Origin: an uncultured Lachnospiraceae bacterium
GTDB lineage: Bacteria > Bacillota > Clostridia > Lachnospirales > Lachnospiraceae
Length of the DNA: 55,703 nucleotides
Direction: 5' to 3'
NCBI GenBank assembly: GCA_910579225.1
Contig: CAJTTI010000024.1
Span: forward strand, 1 to 55,703
Part shown: piece by piece, positions 43,411 through 52,944 of the stretch
Layout of the letters: each line of letters begins with the position of its first letter
How positions within the stretch are numbered: the first letter of the stretch is position 1
The notes under the pieces: model-generated
What the model was told of the DNA's origin: nothing
Database searches by the model: none
What the model saw: only the letters and a program-made list of their open reading frames with translations
Translations under genes and position numbers: made by a program

Positions 43411-44763
43411 ATGGACAAGTTCGATCAGTATAAGAGACTGCTGCGTCTTGGGATTGCCGGTGTTGAGATTTTGATTGAGACCGTGTTCTTCTCCTGTGTC
43501 TGGCTGGGTACTTATAACCAGATGCGCTTAAGCCCTTTTGAAAACAAAGGAAATCTGATGATGATCGGCTTTTATGTGCTGTATCTGATTCTTTTTATTT
43601 ATCTGTATGGAGGGATGAAATACGCCTATTTTCGAAAAGGCCAGCTGATTCTGTCTCAGACTTTGGGGACCTTGATCGCCAATGTGGTTATATATTTTCA
43701 GATTCTGATGGTGGTCGGAATCTTCCCGTTTCCCACGGCGTGGCCCATACTTGCTGTAAGCGCAGCAGATGTGGTCATGATTTTAATTTTGAATCAGATC
43801 TCAGAACCGGTTTTTAAAAAACTGTTTCCTCCAAGGCGGCTTTTGTTGATCTGCGACTTGGAGCAAAAGGATAACCTGCTTCAGAAAATTGCAGGCAGAA
43901 AAGATCTATATGAAGTGACCAGGTGCGTATCTGCTTCTGAACCGTTGTATCTGTTGAAGCAGGAGGTGCAGAAGTGCGATGCCATGATGCTCTACGGAAT
44001 CGAAGAGCAGAAGCGCAATATGCTGATTAAATATTGTTACGAGCGTTCCATCCGCATCTATGTGGCACCAGAGATTACGGATATTCTGCTTCGGGGAGCG
44101 GATACTCTGCATTCTTTTGACACGCCTTTTCTGCTGCTTCGAAATTATGGTCTGTCATTTGAACAGCGGCTGATGAAGCGACTGATGGACCTTGTGATCT
44201 CAGGGATTTTGCTGATTGTGGCTTCTCCGTTTATGCTTTTGACTGCACTGGCGATCCGGATGGAGGATCATGGTCCGGCGCTCTTTAAGCAGGAGCGGGT
44301 GACGGCGAACGGCAGGAAGTTTATGATCTATAAATTTCGCAGCATGATTGTGGATGCGGAGAAAAACGGAGCGCAGTTTTCCAGTAAACACGACAATCGT
44401 ATTACGAAAGTGGGAAAATTTATTCGTGCCACCCGGCTGGATGAGCTGCCTCAGCTTTTTAACATTTTAAAAGGGGATATGAGCATCGTAGGTCCAAGGC
44501 CGGAGCGGCAGCAGTATATAGAGGAATTCTGCCAGGAAACACCAGAATTTATCTATCGGCTGAAAGTTAAGGCAGGGTTGACCGGGTACGCTCAGATCTA
44601 TGGAAAATACAATACGACTCCATTGGACAAGCTGAAACTGGATTTGATGTATATTGAGACTTATTCGGTACTGATGGATATCCGGCTGATATTTTTGACA
44701 TTGAAAATTATGTTTATGAAAGAAAGCACTGAAGGTGTGGAGGATGGACAAAATCATGCGTAG
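43411..44763 (+). CDS. Polyprenyl glycosylphosphotransferase (WcaJ/WbaP type, initiating)
   Basis: 450 residues. Four N-terminal membrane helices (about 15-130), a Rossmann-like middle domain (LLLICDLEQKDNLLQKI), then the bacterial sugar transferase domain: RLMKRLMDLVISGILLIV, MIYKFRSMIVDAEKNGAQ, RLDELPQLFNILKGDMSIV with the Asp-Glu dyad, GPRPERQQYI and GLTGYAQIYG. It transfers a hexose-1-phosphate, usually glucose or galactose, to undecaprenyl phosphate. It is the third initiating enzyme of the locus and the only polytopic one. Confidence 0.9.
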   Translation: MDKFDQYKRLLRLGIAGVEILIETVFFSCVWLGTYNQMRLSPFENKGNLMMIGFYVLYLILFIYLYGGMKYAYFRKGQLILSQTLGTLIANVVIYFQILMVVGIFPFPTAWPILAVSAADVVMILILNQISEPVFKKLFPPRRLLLICDLEQKDNLLQKIAGRKDLYEVTRCVSASEPLYLLKQEVQKCDAMMLYGIEEQKRNMLIKYCYERSIRIYVAPEITDILLRGADTLHSFDTPFLLLRNYGLSFEQRLMKRLMDLVISGILLIVASPFMLLTALAIRMEDHGPALFKQERVTANGRKFMIYKFRSMIVDAEKNGAQFSSKHDNRITKVGKFIRATRLDELPQLFNILKGDMSIVGPRPERQQYIEEFCQETPEFIYRLKVKAGLTGYAQIYGKYNTTPLDKLKLDLMYIETYSVLMDIRLIFLTLKIMFMKESTEGVEDGQNHA

Positions 44764-46018
44764 ATTTTGGATCTTTAATCATTATGCAACAACTCCAAGT
44801 ACAGGGCCTATGCTCCGGCACTACTGTTTTGCGGAGTGCCTGAAGGAAAAAGGAATTGAGACTACGGTCTTTGCGGCCAATGAACTGCATCAGACCGGAG
44901 ATACGGTAGATACACATGGGAAGCCTTATATCCGGACCGAAGAAGAGGGGGTTCCCTTTGTCTTCGTCAGGACCAGTAAATATCAGGGAAATGGACTTTT
45001 CCGTGTGAAAAATATGCTGTCATTCTTTTTGGGACTTCTGTGTATTGCAAAGAGATATGCAAAAGCTTATGGAAGGCCAGATGTGGTCATGGGCTCCAGT
45101 GCTCATCCGCTGACCAGTATCGCCGGGATCCTGGTGGCCAGAAAGTTTCATGTGCCTGCCATTGTGGAGGTGCGGGATCTGTGGCCGGAGGCCATCTTTT
45201 CTTTTGGGAAGGTTAAGATGAACAGCCTGCCCGGGAAATTGCTGAGTGCCGGGGAGAAATGGATGTATGTCCATGCGGATGCCATCGTGTTTACGAAAGA
45301 GGGAGATGTGGACCATATCAAAGAGATGGGATGGGACACGGAACACGGTGGAATGATTGATTTAAAAAAGTGTTATTATGTAAACAATGGTGTGAAGCTG
45401 GCAGATTACGACCGGAGCATACGGGAAGATATCCTCATGGATCCGGATCTGGAAGACGACAGCTTCAAAGTCGTCTATACAGGGACTATTCGTCCGGTCA
45501 ACAATGTGGATAATCTTCTGGATACGGCAAAGCTTTTGAAAGAACGGGAGGATATCCGCTTCCTGATCTTCGGTGGCGGAAGCGAGCTGGAACGGATGGA
45601 GAACCGGGTCCGGGAAGAGAAAATTCAGAATGTGGTACTGAAAGGATTTGTGGAGAAAAAATATATTCCTTATATTTTGAGTCGGTCTTCCGTGAACATT
45701 TTGAATTATTCTCAGTCCCGGTATAACTGGTCGAGGGGAAATAGCTCCAACAAACTGTTTGAATATATGGCCAGCGGAAAACCGATCATTTCCACTGTGA
45801 AAATGGGATATTGCATTCTGGACCGGTATCAGTGCGGTCTCTCCCTGGATGAGTGTACGCCGAAAGCTCTGGCAGAGGAGATTTTAAAGATCCATGATAT
45901 GCCGGAGGAAACCTATGCTTTGATGGCGGAGCATGCAAGAGAAGGCGCGAAGGATTTTGACTTTTCTGTATTGACAGAGCGTCTGTATCAGGTGATCAAA
46001 AATGTGGAAAAAGATTGA
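44744..46018 (+). CDS. GT4 family glycosyltransferase (WbuB-like)
   Basis: 424 residues. RRFWIFNHYATTPSTGPMLR at the start, VEVRDLWPEAIFSFG, TKEGDVDHIKEMGW, and the donor-binding block SNKLFEYMASGKPIIST near residue 335. A close relative is encoded at 22932. The start is uncertain: ATG 44744 has GAAGG eight bases upstream, while ATG 44756 has GGAGG at 12 bases; both lie inside the preceding gene. Ends with a 17-bp overlap into the heparinase-like gene. Confidence 0.85.
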   Translation: MDKIMRRFWIFNHYATTPSTGPMLRHYCFAECLKEKGIETTVFAANELHQTGDTVDTHGKPYIRTEEEGVPFVFVRTSKYQGNGLFRVKNMLSFFLGLLCIAKRYAKAYGRPDVVMGSSAHPLTSIAGILVARKFHVPAIVEVRDLWPEAIFSFGKVKMNSLPGKLLSAGEKWMYVHADAIVFTKEGDVDHIKEMGWDTEHGGMIDLKKCYYVNNGVKLADYDRSIREDILMDPDLEDDSFKVVYTGTIRPVNNVDNLLDTAKLLKEREDIRFLIFGGGSELERMENRVREEKIQNVVLKGFVEKKYIPYILSRSSVNILNYSQSRYNWSRGNSSNKLFEYMASGKPIISTVKMGYCILDRYQCGLSLDECTPKALAEEILKIHDMPEETYALMAEHAREGAKDFDFSVLTERLYQVIKNVEKD

Positions 46019-47666
46019 GAATTATTACTGGACATTGCGATATCTGAAAAAGTCTCAGATCTTTTATCTGGCGAAAAACCGGCTGAAGCGGGGGAAACGG
46101 GCAGTGACAGCAGCAGCTGCACCTGAGACGGCAGAACTGCCTCTGTGGATGGAGGAACTGGATGCCTGTCCGGATTACCTGAAGCGGTTTTGTGTACCGG
46201 AGATTTTAGAGGGACAGGTGCGATTGCTTTATGAGGTGGGAACGCCAGGGGGGAAGAATTGGGAAAACTCTGGGAAATCCCACCTGTGGAACTTTAATCT
46301 GCATTATCTGGAGTTCCTGATTCCGCTGGCGGCGGCTTATGGACAGAATGCGGATGTCCGGTATTACGAATGTTATCGGGAGTACTGCAGAAACTGGATC
46401 CGGGAGAACCGGGAGGGAAGCGGAGACGGGTGGCACCCCTATACTATTTCTCTGCGGTTGACGAATCTGTGGATCTGTATGGATCGGTTTTCAGACCAGC
46501 TGGAAAATGACCGGGAGTTTTTGCAGGAACTTCGGGACAGTATGTATGCACAGTACCGGCATCTCCGGAAAAGTCTGGAGCTTCATCTTCTGGGGAATCA
46601 TTATTTTGAGAATCTGAAGGGAGTGGTGCTGGGCTCCCTGTATTTTCAGGAACCGGAAGTATATGAACAATATAAGCGAAAACTGAGAGAAGAGATTCAG
46701 GAGCAGATTCTGCCGGATGGGGTGCATTATGAGCGCAGTATGATGTATCACAAGATCATACTGGAGGATTTGACGCGTGTGGCAAGGGCAGTCCGGAATT
46801 CGGATCCGTCCTTCTGCCGGGAACTTTTGCCGGTTCTGAAGAAAATGGCAGATGCTGCCTGGTCTTTGGAGAACGGACTTGGGCGAACACCCTTATTTAA
46901 CGATGCCGGGGATAATGTGGCAAAGCCACTGAGTGACGCTCTGCTGCAGGGACTGAAATCAGAATTCGGAATCTGTCCGGGTGCAGAGGGACACAGAGCC
47001 TTTCCGGACGCAGGCTACTATTGCCTTGGCAATGGGCATATTAAGATCATTCTGGATGCAGGGAAGATGGCGCCTGATCATATGCCGGGGCATGGACATT
47101 GTGATGGACTCAGTTTTGAGCTGGGCCTGGAAGGCAGGCCTTTTCTGGTCAATGCCGGAACAGGACAGTATCAGGGGGAGCTCCGGCCTTATTTCCGGAG
47201 TACGGCGGCCCACAATACAGTATTAATTGATGGAAAAGAACAGTCCGTATGTTGGGGCGAGCACCGGGTAGGCAAGCGCATCACTGCTGTGTCAGGAGCA
47301 TATGGAGATCGGTGGGTGGGAGGAAGCCTGACCACCTGCTTTGGAAAGCGCCAGGTCCGGCAGATTGGACTGAAAGATCGTTTGGTGGTAATCAAAGATC
47401 GGATCAGAGGCCGCGGAGCAGGATATTTTCATCTGGCACCGGAGTATGTATATACCATAGACGGACAATGCGTCCAAGCCCGGGATCAGGCGGGAAAAGA
47501 GGTCTGCAGATTCCAGGCGATGCCGGAAGATACAATCCGGATTCACACAGAGGGAAGGCTCTGCGTTTATGCGCCGGAATTCGGGAAGACAGAACGGATC
47601 CAGGTATTGGAAATTCTATGGGACAGTGACGGCGAAGAACACGAACTGCGGCTGCAGTTTCTGTAA
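46002..47666 (+). CDS. Heparinase II/III-family polysaccharide lyase-like protein
   Basis: 554 residues. An alpha/alpha-toroid N-terminal part (GDGWHPYTISLRLTNLW; LLGNHYFENLKG; YHKIILEDL), then the beta-sheet heparinase II/III domain with PDHMPGHGHCDGLSFEL, VNAGTGQYQ and RSTAAHNTVLIDGKEQ. Family members cleave uronic-acid polysaccharides by beta-elimination. No signal peptide is visible, so either it works inside or leaves by another route. It often sits with nucleotide-sugar dehydrogenase and two-domain oxidoreductase genes, as here, and may edit or only help synthesise a uronic-acid polymer. The start overlaps the GT4 stop. Confidence 0.85.
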   Translation: MWKKIENYYWTLRYLKKSQIFYLAKNRLKRGKRAVTAAAAPETAELPLWMEELDACPDYLKRFCVPEILEGQVRLLYEVGTPGGKNWENSGKSHLWNFNLHYLEFLIPLAAAYGQNADVRYYECYREYCRNWIRENREGSGDGWHPYTISLRLTNLWICMDRFSDQLENDREFLQELRDSMYAQYRHLRKSLELHLLGNHYFENLKGVVLGSLYFQEPEVYEQYKRKLREEIQEQILPDGVHYERSMMYHKIILEDLTRVARAVRNSDPSFCRELLPVLKKMADAAWSLENGLGRTPLFNDAGDNVAKPLSDALLQGLKSEFGICPGAEGHRAFPDAGYYCLGNGHIKIILDAGKMAPDHMPGHGHCDGLSFELGLEGRPFLVNAGTGQYQGELRPYFRSTAAHNTVLIDGKEQSVCWGEHRVGKRITAVSGAYGDRWVGGSLTTCFGKRQVRQIGLKDRLVVIKDRIRGRGAGYFHLAPEYVYTIDGQCVQARDQAGKEVCRFQAMPEDTIRIHTEGRLCVYAPEFGKTERIQVLEILWDSDGEEHELRLQFL

Positions 47667-47674
47667 CCAGGAGC

Positions 47675-47784
47675 GAAGCTAAAAACAGCAGAACCCCGAA
47701 GGAAGCCCCGGAAGGATTTCGGGACGCGGAGCGTACGGAAATGCTTCCAGATGGAGGGGCGTACGAAGGGGAGAAGCGGAACTT
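47675..47784 (+). repeat. Structured interspersed repeat, copy B
   Basis: About 110 bp between the heparinase-like and wecC genes. Stem GCCCC/GGGGC encloses GGAAG/CTTCC and a central ACGC-GGA-GCGT hairpin. It aligns over most of its length with the 104-bp tandem units at 55481-55703 and with copy A at 32682-32790, and ends in the same GCGGAACT. Confidence 0.7.
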
Positions 47785-47805
47785 ATAATAAGTAAGGACA
47801 AATGT

Positions 47806-49029
47806 ATGATTAACGTAGTAGGACTTGGCTACATCGGCCTGCCGACCGCATTGATGTTCGCGGCCCACGGCGTGGAAGTAGTCGGAACGGATTATAATCG
47901 GGAACTAGTGGACACGCTGAATGCAGGCAGGACCACCTTTGAGGAGGATGGTCTGGATGAATTATTTCAACAGGCAATAAAAAGTGGTATCCAATTCTCT
48001 CATGAGTATCAGAAGACAGATCTGTATATTGTGGCGGTTCCTACGCCCTATGACAAAGCCAGCAAAAAGGTGGATGCGGGCTATGTGGCTAAAGCAGTGG
48101 AGAATGTGATGGAGGTATGTCCCAAAGGGGCGACGATTGTGGTGGAATCCACGGTGTCTCCCGGAACCATTGACCGCCATGTACGTCCAGTCATCGAGGC
48201 GAAGGGATTCGTGATCGGTCAGGATATCCATCTGGCCCACGCGCCGGAACGTATTATTCCCGGAAATATGGTCTATGAGCTGAAGCACAATTCCAGGACT
48301 GTCGGCGCAGATTGCCGGGAGATCGGAGAGAAGATAAAGACTTTATACAGTTCCTTCTGTGAAGGGGAGATCGTTGTGACGGATATCCGTACGGCGGAGA
48401 TGACCAAGGTAGTGGAAAATACATTTCGGGATATCAATATTGCCTTTGCCAATGAGCTGGCGAAAATCTGCCGGTCGGATAATATGGATGTGTATGAGAT
48501 TATCCGGATTGCCAACAAGCATCCCCGGGTCAACATACTGTCTCCCGGCCCCGGCGTGGGAGGACACTGTATTTCCGTGGATCCCTGGTTCCTGGTGGGA
48601 GATTATCCGGGACTTGCGAACATTATCCTGTCAGCCCGCAAGATCAATGATTCCATGCCTGATTTTGTATTGGAACGTATTTACCATATTATGAGAGAAA
48701 ATCATATGTCGGATGTGGGACGTGTGGGGCTTTATGGTCTGACCTATAAAGAAAATGTGGACGACATGAGAGAAAGTCCCACCCTGCAGATGCTGGACAG
48801 CATGGAGCGCCATCTGTGCGGCGGACAGATCAAAGTGTACGATCCTTATGTGACCCGGGATGTGGTTCCCAATCAATATCATGATCTGGACCGGTTTCTT
48901 GAGGATGTGGACCTGGTGGTACTGTTGGTGGGGCACGACGAGATCAGAGAACAGATGGAAAAACTGAAAGGGAAAATTATATTGGATACCCGTTATATCT
49001 GTTTTCTGGATGGAACCTATCGTTTGTAA
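47806..49029 (+). CDS. wecC: UDP-N-acetyl-D-mannosamine dehydrogenase (WecC-like)
   Basis: 407 residues, three-domain nucleotide-sugar dehydrogenase. NVVGLGYIGLPTALMFAAHG binds NAD; VESTVSPGT, VENTFRDINIAFANELA and the catalytic cysteine C255 in GPGVGGHCISVDPWF follow, the last in the form typical of WecC rather than UDP-glucose or UDP-GlcNAc dehydrogenases (GGxCxPxD). It oxidises UDP-ManNAc to UDP-ManNAcA. Its partner WecB is encoded 11 kb upstream in block 2, which ties the blocks into one pathway. AAGGA precedes the ATG. Confidence 0.88.
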   Translation: MINVVGLGYIGLPTALMFAAHGVEVVGTDYNRELVDTLNAGRTTFEEDGLDELFQQAIKSGIQFSHEYQKTDLYIVAVPTPYDKASKKVDAGYVAKAVENVMEVCPKGATIVVESTVSPGTIDRHVRPVIEAKGFVIGQDIHLAHAPERIIPGNMVYELKHNSRTVGADCREIGEKIKTLYSSFCEGEIVVTDIRTAEMTKVVENTFRDINIAFANELAKICRSDNMDVYEIIRIANKHPRVNILSPGPGVGGHCISVDPWFLVGDYPGLANIILSARKINDSMPDFVLERIYHIMRENHMSDVGRVGLYGLTYKENVDDMRESPTLQMLDSMERHLCGGQIKVYDPYVTRDVVPNQYHDLDRFLEDVDLVVLLVGHDEIREQMEKLKGKIILDTRYICFLDGTYRL

Positions 49030-49040
49030 AGGAGTATAGA

Positions 49041-50798
49041 ATGAATAAATTAAAAAAGGCAGTAAAAGCAGATCTGTGCTTTGCCCTGCTTTTGATTCTT
49101 GGCATTGGTGTATATTTGTCAAGAATTCAACAGGGGGGTGGAAATGGATGAAGGTTTCTATCTGACAATTCCCTATCGGCTGATACAGGGGGATTGCCTG
49201 CTGGTGGATGAGTGGCATGTGTCGCAGCTGGCCGGTTTCCTGCTCATTCCGGTGCTGAAACTGTATCTGCTGGTGTTCAGGAGCACAGAAGGAATCTATT
49301 TGGCATTTCGGTATATTTACTTGTGTTTTCTGGGAGCTACAACTGTGGTTTCCTATATGATTCTGAGGAAGAGAGATCAGAAGCTGGCTGTTCTGGCCTG
49401 TATGATATTTTTCATGTTTACGCCCAACTACGTAAAACTGCTGAACTACAACAGTATAGGGCTTATGGGAGTCTGGCTGTCGGTAGTGCTGATGCTGACA
49501 CAGACGCGGTTTGTCAGGACAAAATATGTGATACTGGGTGTTTTGCTGGCGGTGGTGGTACTGTGCAATCCCTATATGGCACTGCTTTATTTTCTTTATA
49601 CAATAATCTGTATGACAGGAAATTTTTCCGGACTTATTCCTGGAAGGAACATCCATCCAGACGGGGCAGAAGCAGGCCTGTATCAGGAGCGTGCAGGCAG
49701 GGGGATATCCAGGAAAGGGAAGAGCTATTTGGCCTTAAAGCATGGATGTTTGTGACTGTAGGTGCCGGGATATTGCTGGCCATTTTCCTTGTATTCCTGC
49801 TGTCCAGAACGACTGTTGCAGAGATTACCGAAAATTTTGTATATATTTTCTGGGATCCTGCCCATGAGAAGAAAACCATATCCAATTTTTTTGAGTCAAT
49901 TATCTGGTTTATAGACTGGTTTAAATGGTTTTTCCTTGTATTCGGAGCAGGAGTGTTGGGAGCAGTGTTCTGCCCAAAGCTGCGGAAACTTATGTATATA
50001 GGGCTTATGCTGCTTTCTATGCTGCTGTGGGTATTGCTTGTGGTATTCAAATCTCCCGGGGTCGGAAAACATATGATTATGCTTCCGCTGACCATGCTGG
50101 GAGGGACAGCATTCGCATTGACAAGGGAGAAAGCCTGGGATATTTTCATCAAAGGCTGGATGGTTGGGATTGTGTATGCAGTCTGTATGAATTTGTCCAG
50201 TAATCAGGGAGTTTATGTGATGTGCAATGCCTGTACCATCTCTTCCTGTGTGTCTTTATTTTTGATCCGGGACTTTTTTGAAGAACATCCTGAGTGGAGA
50301 AGTCGTTCCTGGTGGCTTGCGGCGCTGGCGGCTGCACAGCTTTTGTCGGAGGCCGGGGTGAATCTAAGAGCTGTCTACGGAGAGGACAATATCTCAGCTT
50401 TAACCTGTCAGATCGAACAGGGGCCGCAGAAGGGAATCTGGACCACAGAGGAGAAGAAAGAGGATTATAATATTAATTATGAGAATATAAAATCCATCGG
50501 AAATCTGGCTGGTAAGACCATCATGTTCTTTAATTATTTTCCATGCGGATATCTGGCGGCAAATGAGGCAGAAAACGGTGCATTTTCTGCATGGGTCCCG
50601 GAATATAAGAGGCTGGATAGTGGAAGACTGCCAGTATACTATGAATTCCATCCGGATAAAGTTCCGGATGTGATCTATATTGATACGCTTGCAGTACTGG
50701 AATGGCCCGAAGATGAATGGGACGACTGGTGCAGGCAAAATCATTATCTAAGGGAAGATTTTCCCCGGGGAGGCAGTGTCATGCTGTTACAGGAATAA
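49041..50798 (+). pseudogene. GT-C-like polytopic membrane glycosyltransferase gene broken by two frameshifts
   Basis: An ATG at 49041 with AAAGGAG upstream starts a helix (LCFALLLILGIGVYL) but stops at 49152 in its frame. After the G6 run at 49133-49138 the next frame continues with DEGFYLTIPYRLIQGD, the expected acidic first loop, up to a stop at 49753. Between about 49615 and 49710, probably at the A3T5 run, the original frame resumes (FGLKAWMFVTVGAG) and runs to 50798 with five more helices and a soluble tail. Net shift is zero, and the whole would code for about 585 residues, the size of its paralogues at 5767 and 40678. Real decay or sequencing errors at homopolymers are both possible. 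Confidence 0.7.
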
Positions 50799-50820
50799 AT
50801 TCAAACAGGAGGCCGTGACG

Positions 50821-52944
50821 ATGAAACAATTGTTTTTAAATGTAAAGGATGGCAGCGTGAAGCTGATTGATCAGCCCATGCCGACCGTCAAAGAGAATAT
50901 GGTGCTGGTGGAAAGCCTGTATACGGTGGTCAGCGCGGGGACGGAGCGGGGGCTTGCATCCTTTGGCGGAAAGAATCTGGTGCAAAAGGCCATGGAACGG
51001 CCGGACCAGGTGAAAAAAGTGCTGGAAAAGCTTTCCACGGACGGGATCGTAACGACTATGGAGAGTGCTTTTCATAAACTGGCTGAGCCCATGCCCATGG
51101 GCTACTCGGGTGTGGGTCGTGTCCTGTCCTGCGGAAAAGGCGTGACCGAAGTACAGGCCGGGGATTTGGTGGCTATGGTAGGAACCGCCTATCACTGTGA
51201 GATCAACCGGGTCAGTAGGACCATGATTACGAAAGTACCGGCAAAACTTTCGGATTATCGGCAGGCGGCATTCTGCGCTCTAGGCGGTATTGCACTGGAG
51301 GGGATTCATCAGGCGGAAGTAGTCCCGGGGGAGACGGTGGCAGTGATCGGTATGGGGCTTGTGGGCCATATTGTGAGCCGGATTCTGGATGCTTATGGTT
51401 GCGATGTGATCGGATACGATGTGGCGGACAAAAGTCTGCCGGGGACCAGACTGAGGGCATTTATCAATTCCGGTGATGACAATGCGGCGGATATGAGCAA
51501 AGCGCTGACTCATGGGCGCGGCGTGGACAAAGTAATTATCACGGCAGCCACGGACAGCAACGGCCCCATGGATCTGGCGGCGGCCATTACAAGGGATCGG
51601 GGAATCATCTGCATGATCGGCGTTACCCAGATGAATATTGACAGGCGGCCTTATTATGAGAGGGAGCTGTCTTTCCGGATTGCCCGTTCCTATGGTCCGG
51701 GGCGTTATGACACGGTCTATGAGGAGCAGGGAATCGACTATCCCATCGGTTATGTGCGCTTTACAGAGGGTCGCAATATTGAGGAGTTTGTGCGTCTGCT
51801 TTCCCAGAAGCGGATGCAAGTGTCGGATCTGATTACCCATGAGATCCCCTTCGAACAGGCAGCCAAAGCTTATGAGATGATTACCAGGAATCCCGGGAAA
51901 GAGCGTTATATCGGCGTTCTTCTGAAATACAGTGAAAATGAGGAGAAGTGGCAGAACACCATTCACAATACAACTGTGAAAAAATCAGCCTCTGGCGAGA
52001 AGATTCGACTCGGGCTGATCGGAGCGGGAAATTTTGTCCGCAGCACCATGCTGCCAGTCATGAAGGAAACCGGAAAATATGAATTCCGCGGGCTTGCCAC
52101 CACCGGAGGAGTCGGTGGGGCCCAGGCCAATGATGGTACGCCGTTTCAGTATACTACCAATGATTATCAGGAACTTCTGACGGATCCGGAGATTGATCTG
52201 ATTGCCGTTTCCACGCAACATAACAGCCACGCCAGATTTGTGGTGGAAGCCCTGAATGCAGGCAAGCATGTGTATTGTGAGAAACCGCTGTGCTTGACAC
52301 TGCAGGAACTGGAAGAGATCAGAGAAGCCTATGAAAATTCTCCAGGAGAACTGTTCTGTGGACTGAACCGAAGATATGCCCCGCTGATTCGTCAGCTGAA
52401 GAAGGAGATGAAGACGAATCAGATACCGGCAGTCTATGATTTTATTGCCAATGCCGGTTTTATTCCGAAGGACCACTGGGTGCATGACGAGGCAGCCGGC
52501 GGCGGCCGGATCCTGGGTGAGGCCTGTCATTATGTGGACCTTTTGCAGTATCTGGACGGAAGCCGGCTTACGGAGCTGCACGTAACCGCCGGGGGGAATG
52601 AAGCCTATCCGATGAATGATAATGTGTTGATCTCCATGAAATTTGCTTCCGGCGCTGTCGGAAACATTGTCTATTCATCCATGGGGTCTAAAAAATATCC
52701 CAAGGAACAGTTGCGTGTACTTTCCAACGGAGCCGTATATGAGATGGATAATTTTATCCGCCTGAGAAAGTACGGGAGCACAAAGACGACAAAGGAAAAA
52801 CTGGAACAGGATAAGGGCATCCGGGCAGAATATGAATATATATTCCATGTATTAAAGAAAAAAGGAAAAAATACTGCCATCCGGGATGCATTTCTGGGGC
52901 AGGAACTTCTGCTTAAGGCCATGCAGAAGGTGAAAAAAGGATGA
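50821..52944 (+). CDS. Two-domain oxidoreductase: zinc-type alcohol dehydrogenase fused to Gfo/Idh/MocA
   Basis: 707 residues. Residues 1-380 form a medium-chain dehydrogenase (VVSAGTERGLASFGGK, PMGYSGVGRVLSCG, VAVIGMGLVGHIVSRIL); the structural zinc cysteines are missing. From about 400 a Gfo/Idh/MocA enzyme starts with IRLGLIGAGNFVRSTMLPVM, then CEKPLCLTLQELEEI, NRRYAPLI and GEACHYVDLLQYL. The fusion is a recognised class (bi-domain-containing oxidoreductase) in polysaccharide loci, often next to heparinase-like and dehydrogenase genes as here; its substrate is unknown. AGGAGG lies eight bases before ATG 50821. Overlaps the next gene by ATGA. Confidence 0.87.
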   Translation: MKQLFLNVKDGSVKLIDQPMPTVKENMVLVESLYTVVSAGTERGLASFGGKNLVQKAMERPDQVKKVLEKLSTDGIVTTMESAFHKLAEPMPMGYSGVGRVLSCGKGVTEVQAGDLVAMVGTAYHCEINRVSRTMITKVPAKLSDYRQAAFCALGGIALEGIHQAEVVPGETVAVIGMGLVGHIVSRILDAYGCDVIGYDVADKSLPGTRLRAFINSGDDNAADMSKALTHGRGVDKVIITAATDSNGPMDLAAAITRDRGIICMIGVTQMNIDRRPYYERELSFRIARSYGPGRYDTVYEEQGIDYPIGYVRFTEGRNIEEFVRLLSQKRMQVSDLITHEIPFEQAAKAYEMITRNPGKERYIGVLLKYSENEEKWQNTIHNTTVKKSASGEKIRLGLIGAGNFVRSTMLPVMKETGKYEFRGLATTGGVGGAQANDGTPFQYTTNDYQELLTDPEIDLIAVSTQHNSHARFVVEALNAGKHVYCEKPLCLTLQELEEIREAYENSPGELFCGLNRRYAPLIRQLKKEMKTNQIPAVYDFIANAGFIPKDHWVHDEAAGGGRILGEACHYVDLLQYLDGSRLTELHVTAGGNEAYPMNDNVLISMKFASGAVGNIVYSSMGSKKYPKEQLRVLSNGAVYEMDNFIRLRKYGSTKTTKEKLEQDKGIRAEYEYIFHVLKKKGKNTAIRDAFLGQELLLKAMQKVKKG

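Noticed and set aside
49131..49152. Programmed ribosomal frameshift at the G6 run
   Set aside because: No slippery heptamer with downstream stem was evident, and a second shift further on would also be needed, so decay or sequence error is simpler.
48631..49656. 341-codon minus-strand frame across the end of wecC and the broken membrane gene
   Set aside because: Its composition is Gln/His-rich and its position crosses two plus-strand coding parts; the frameshifted plus gene explains the region better.
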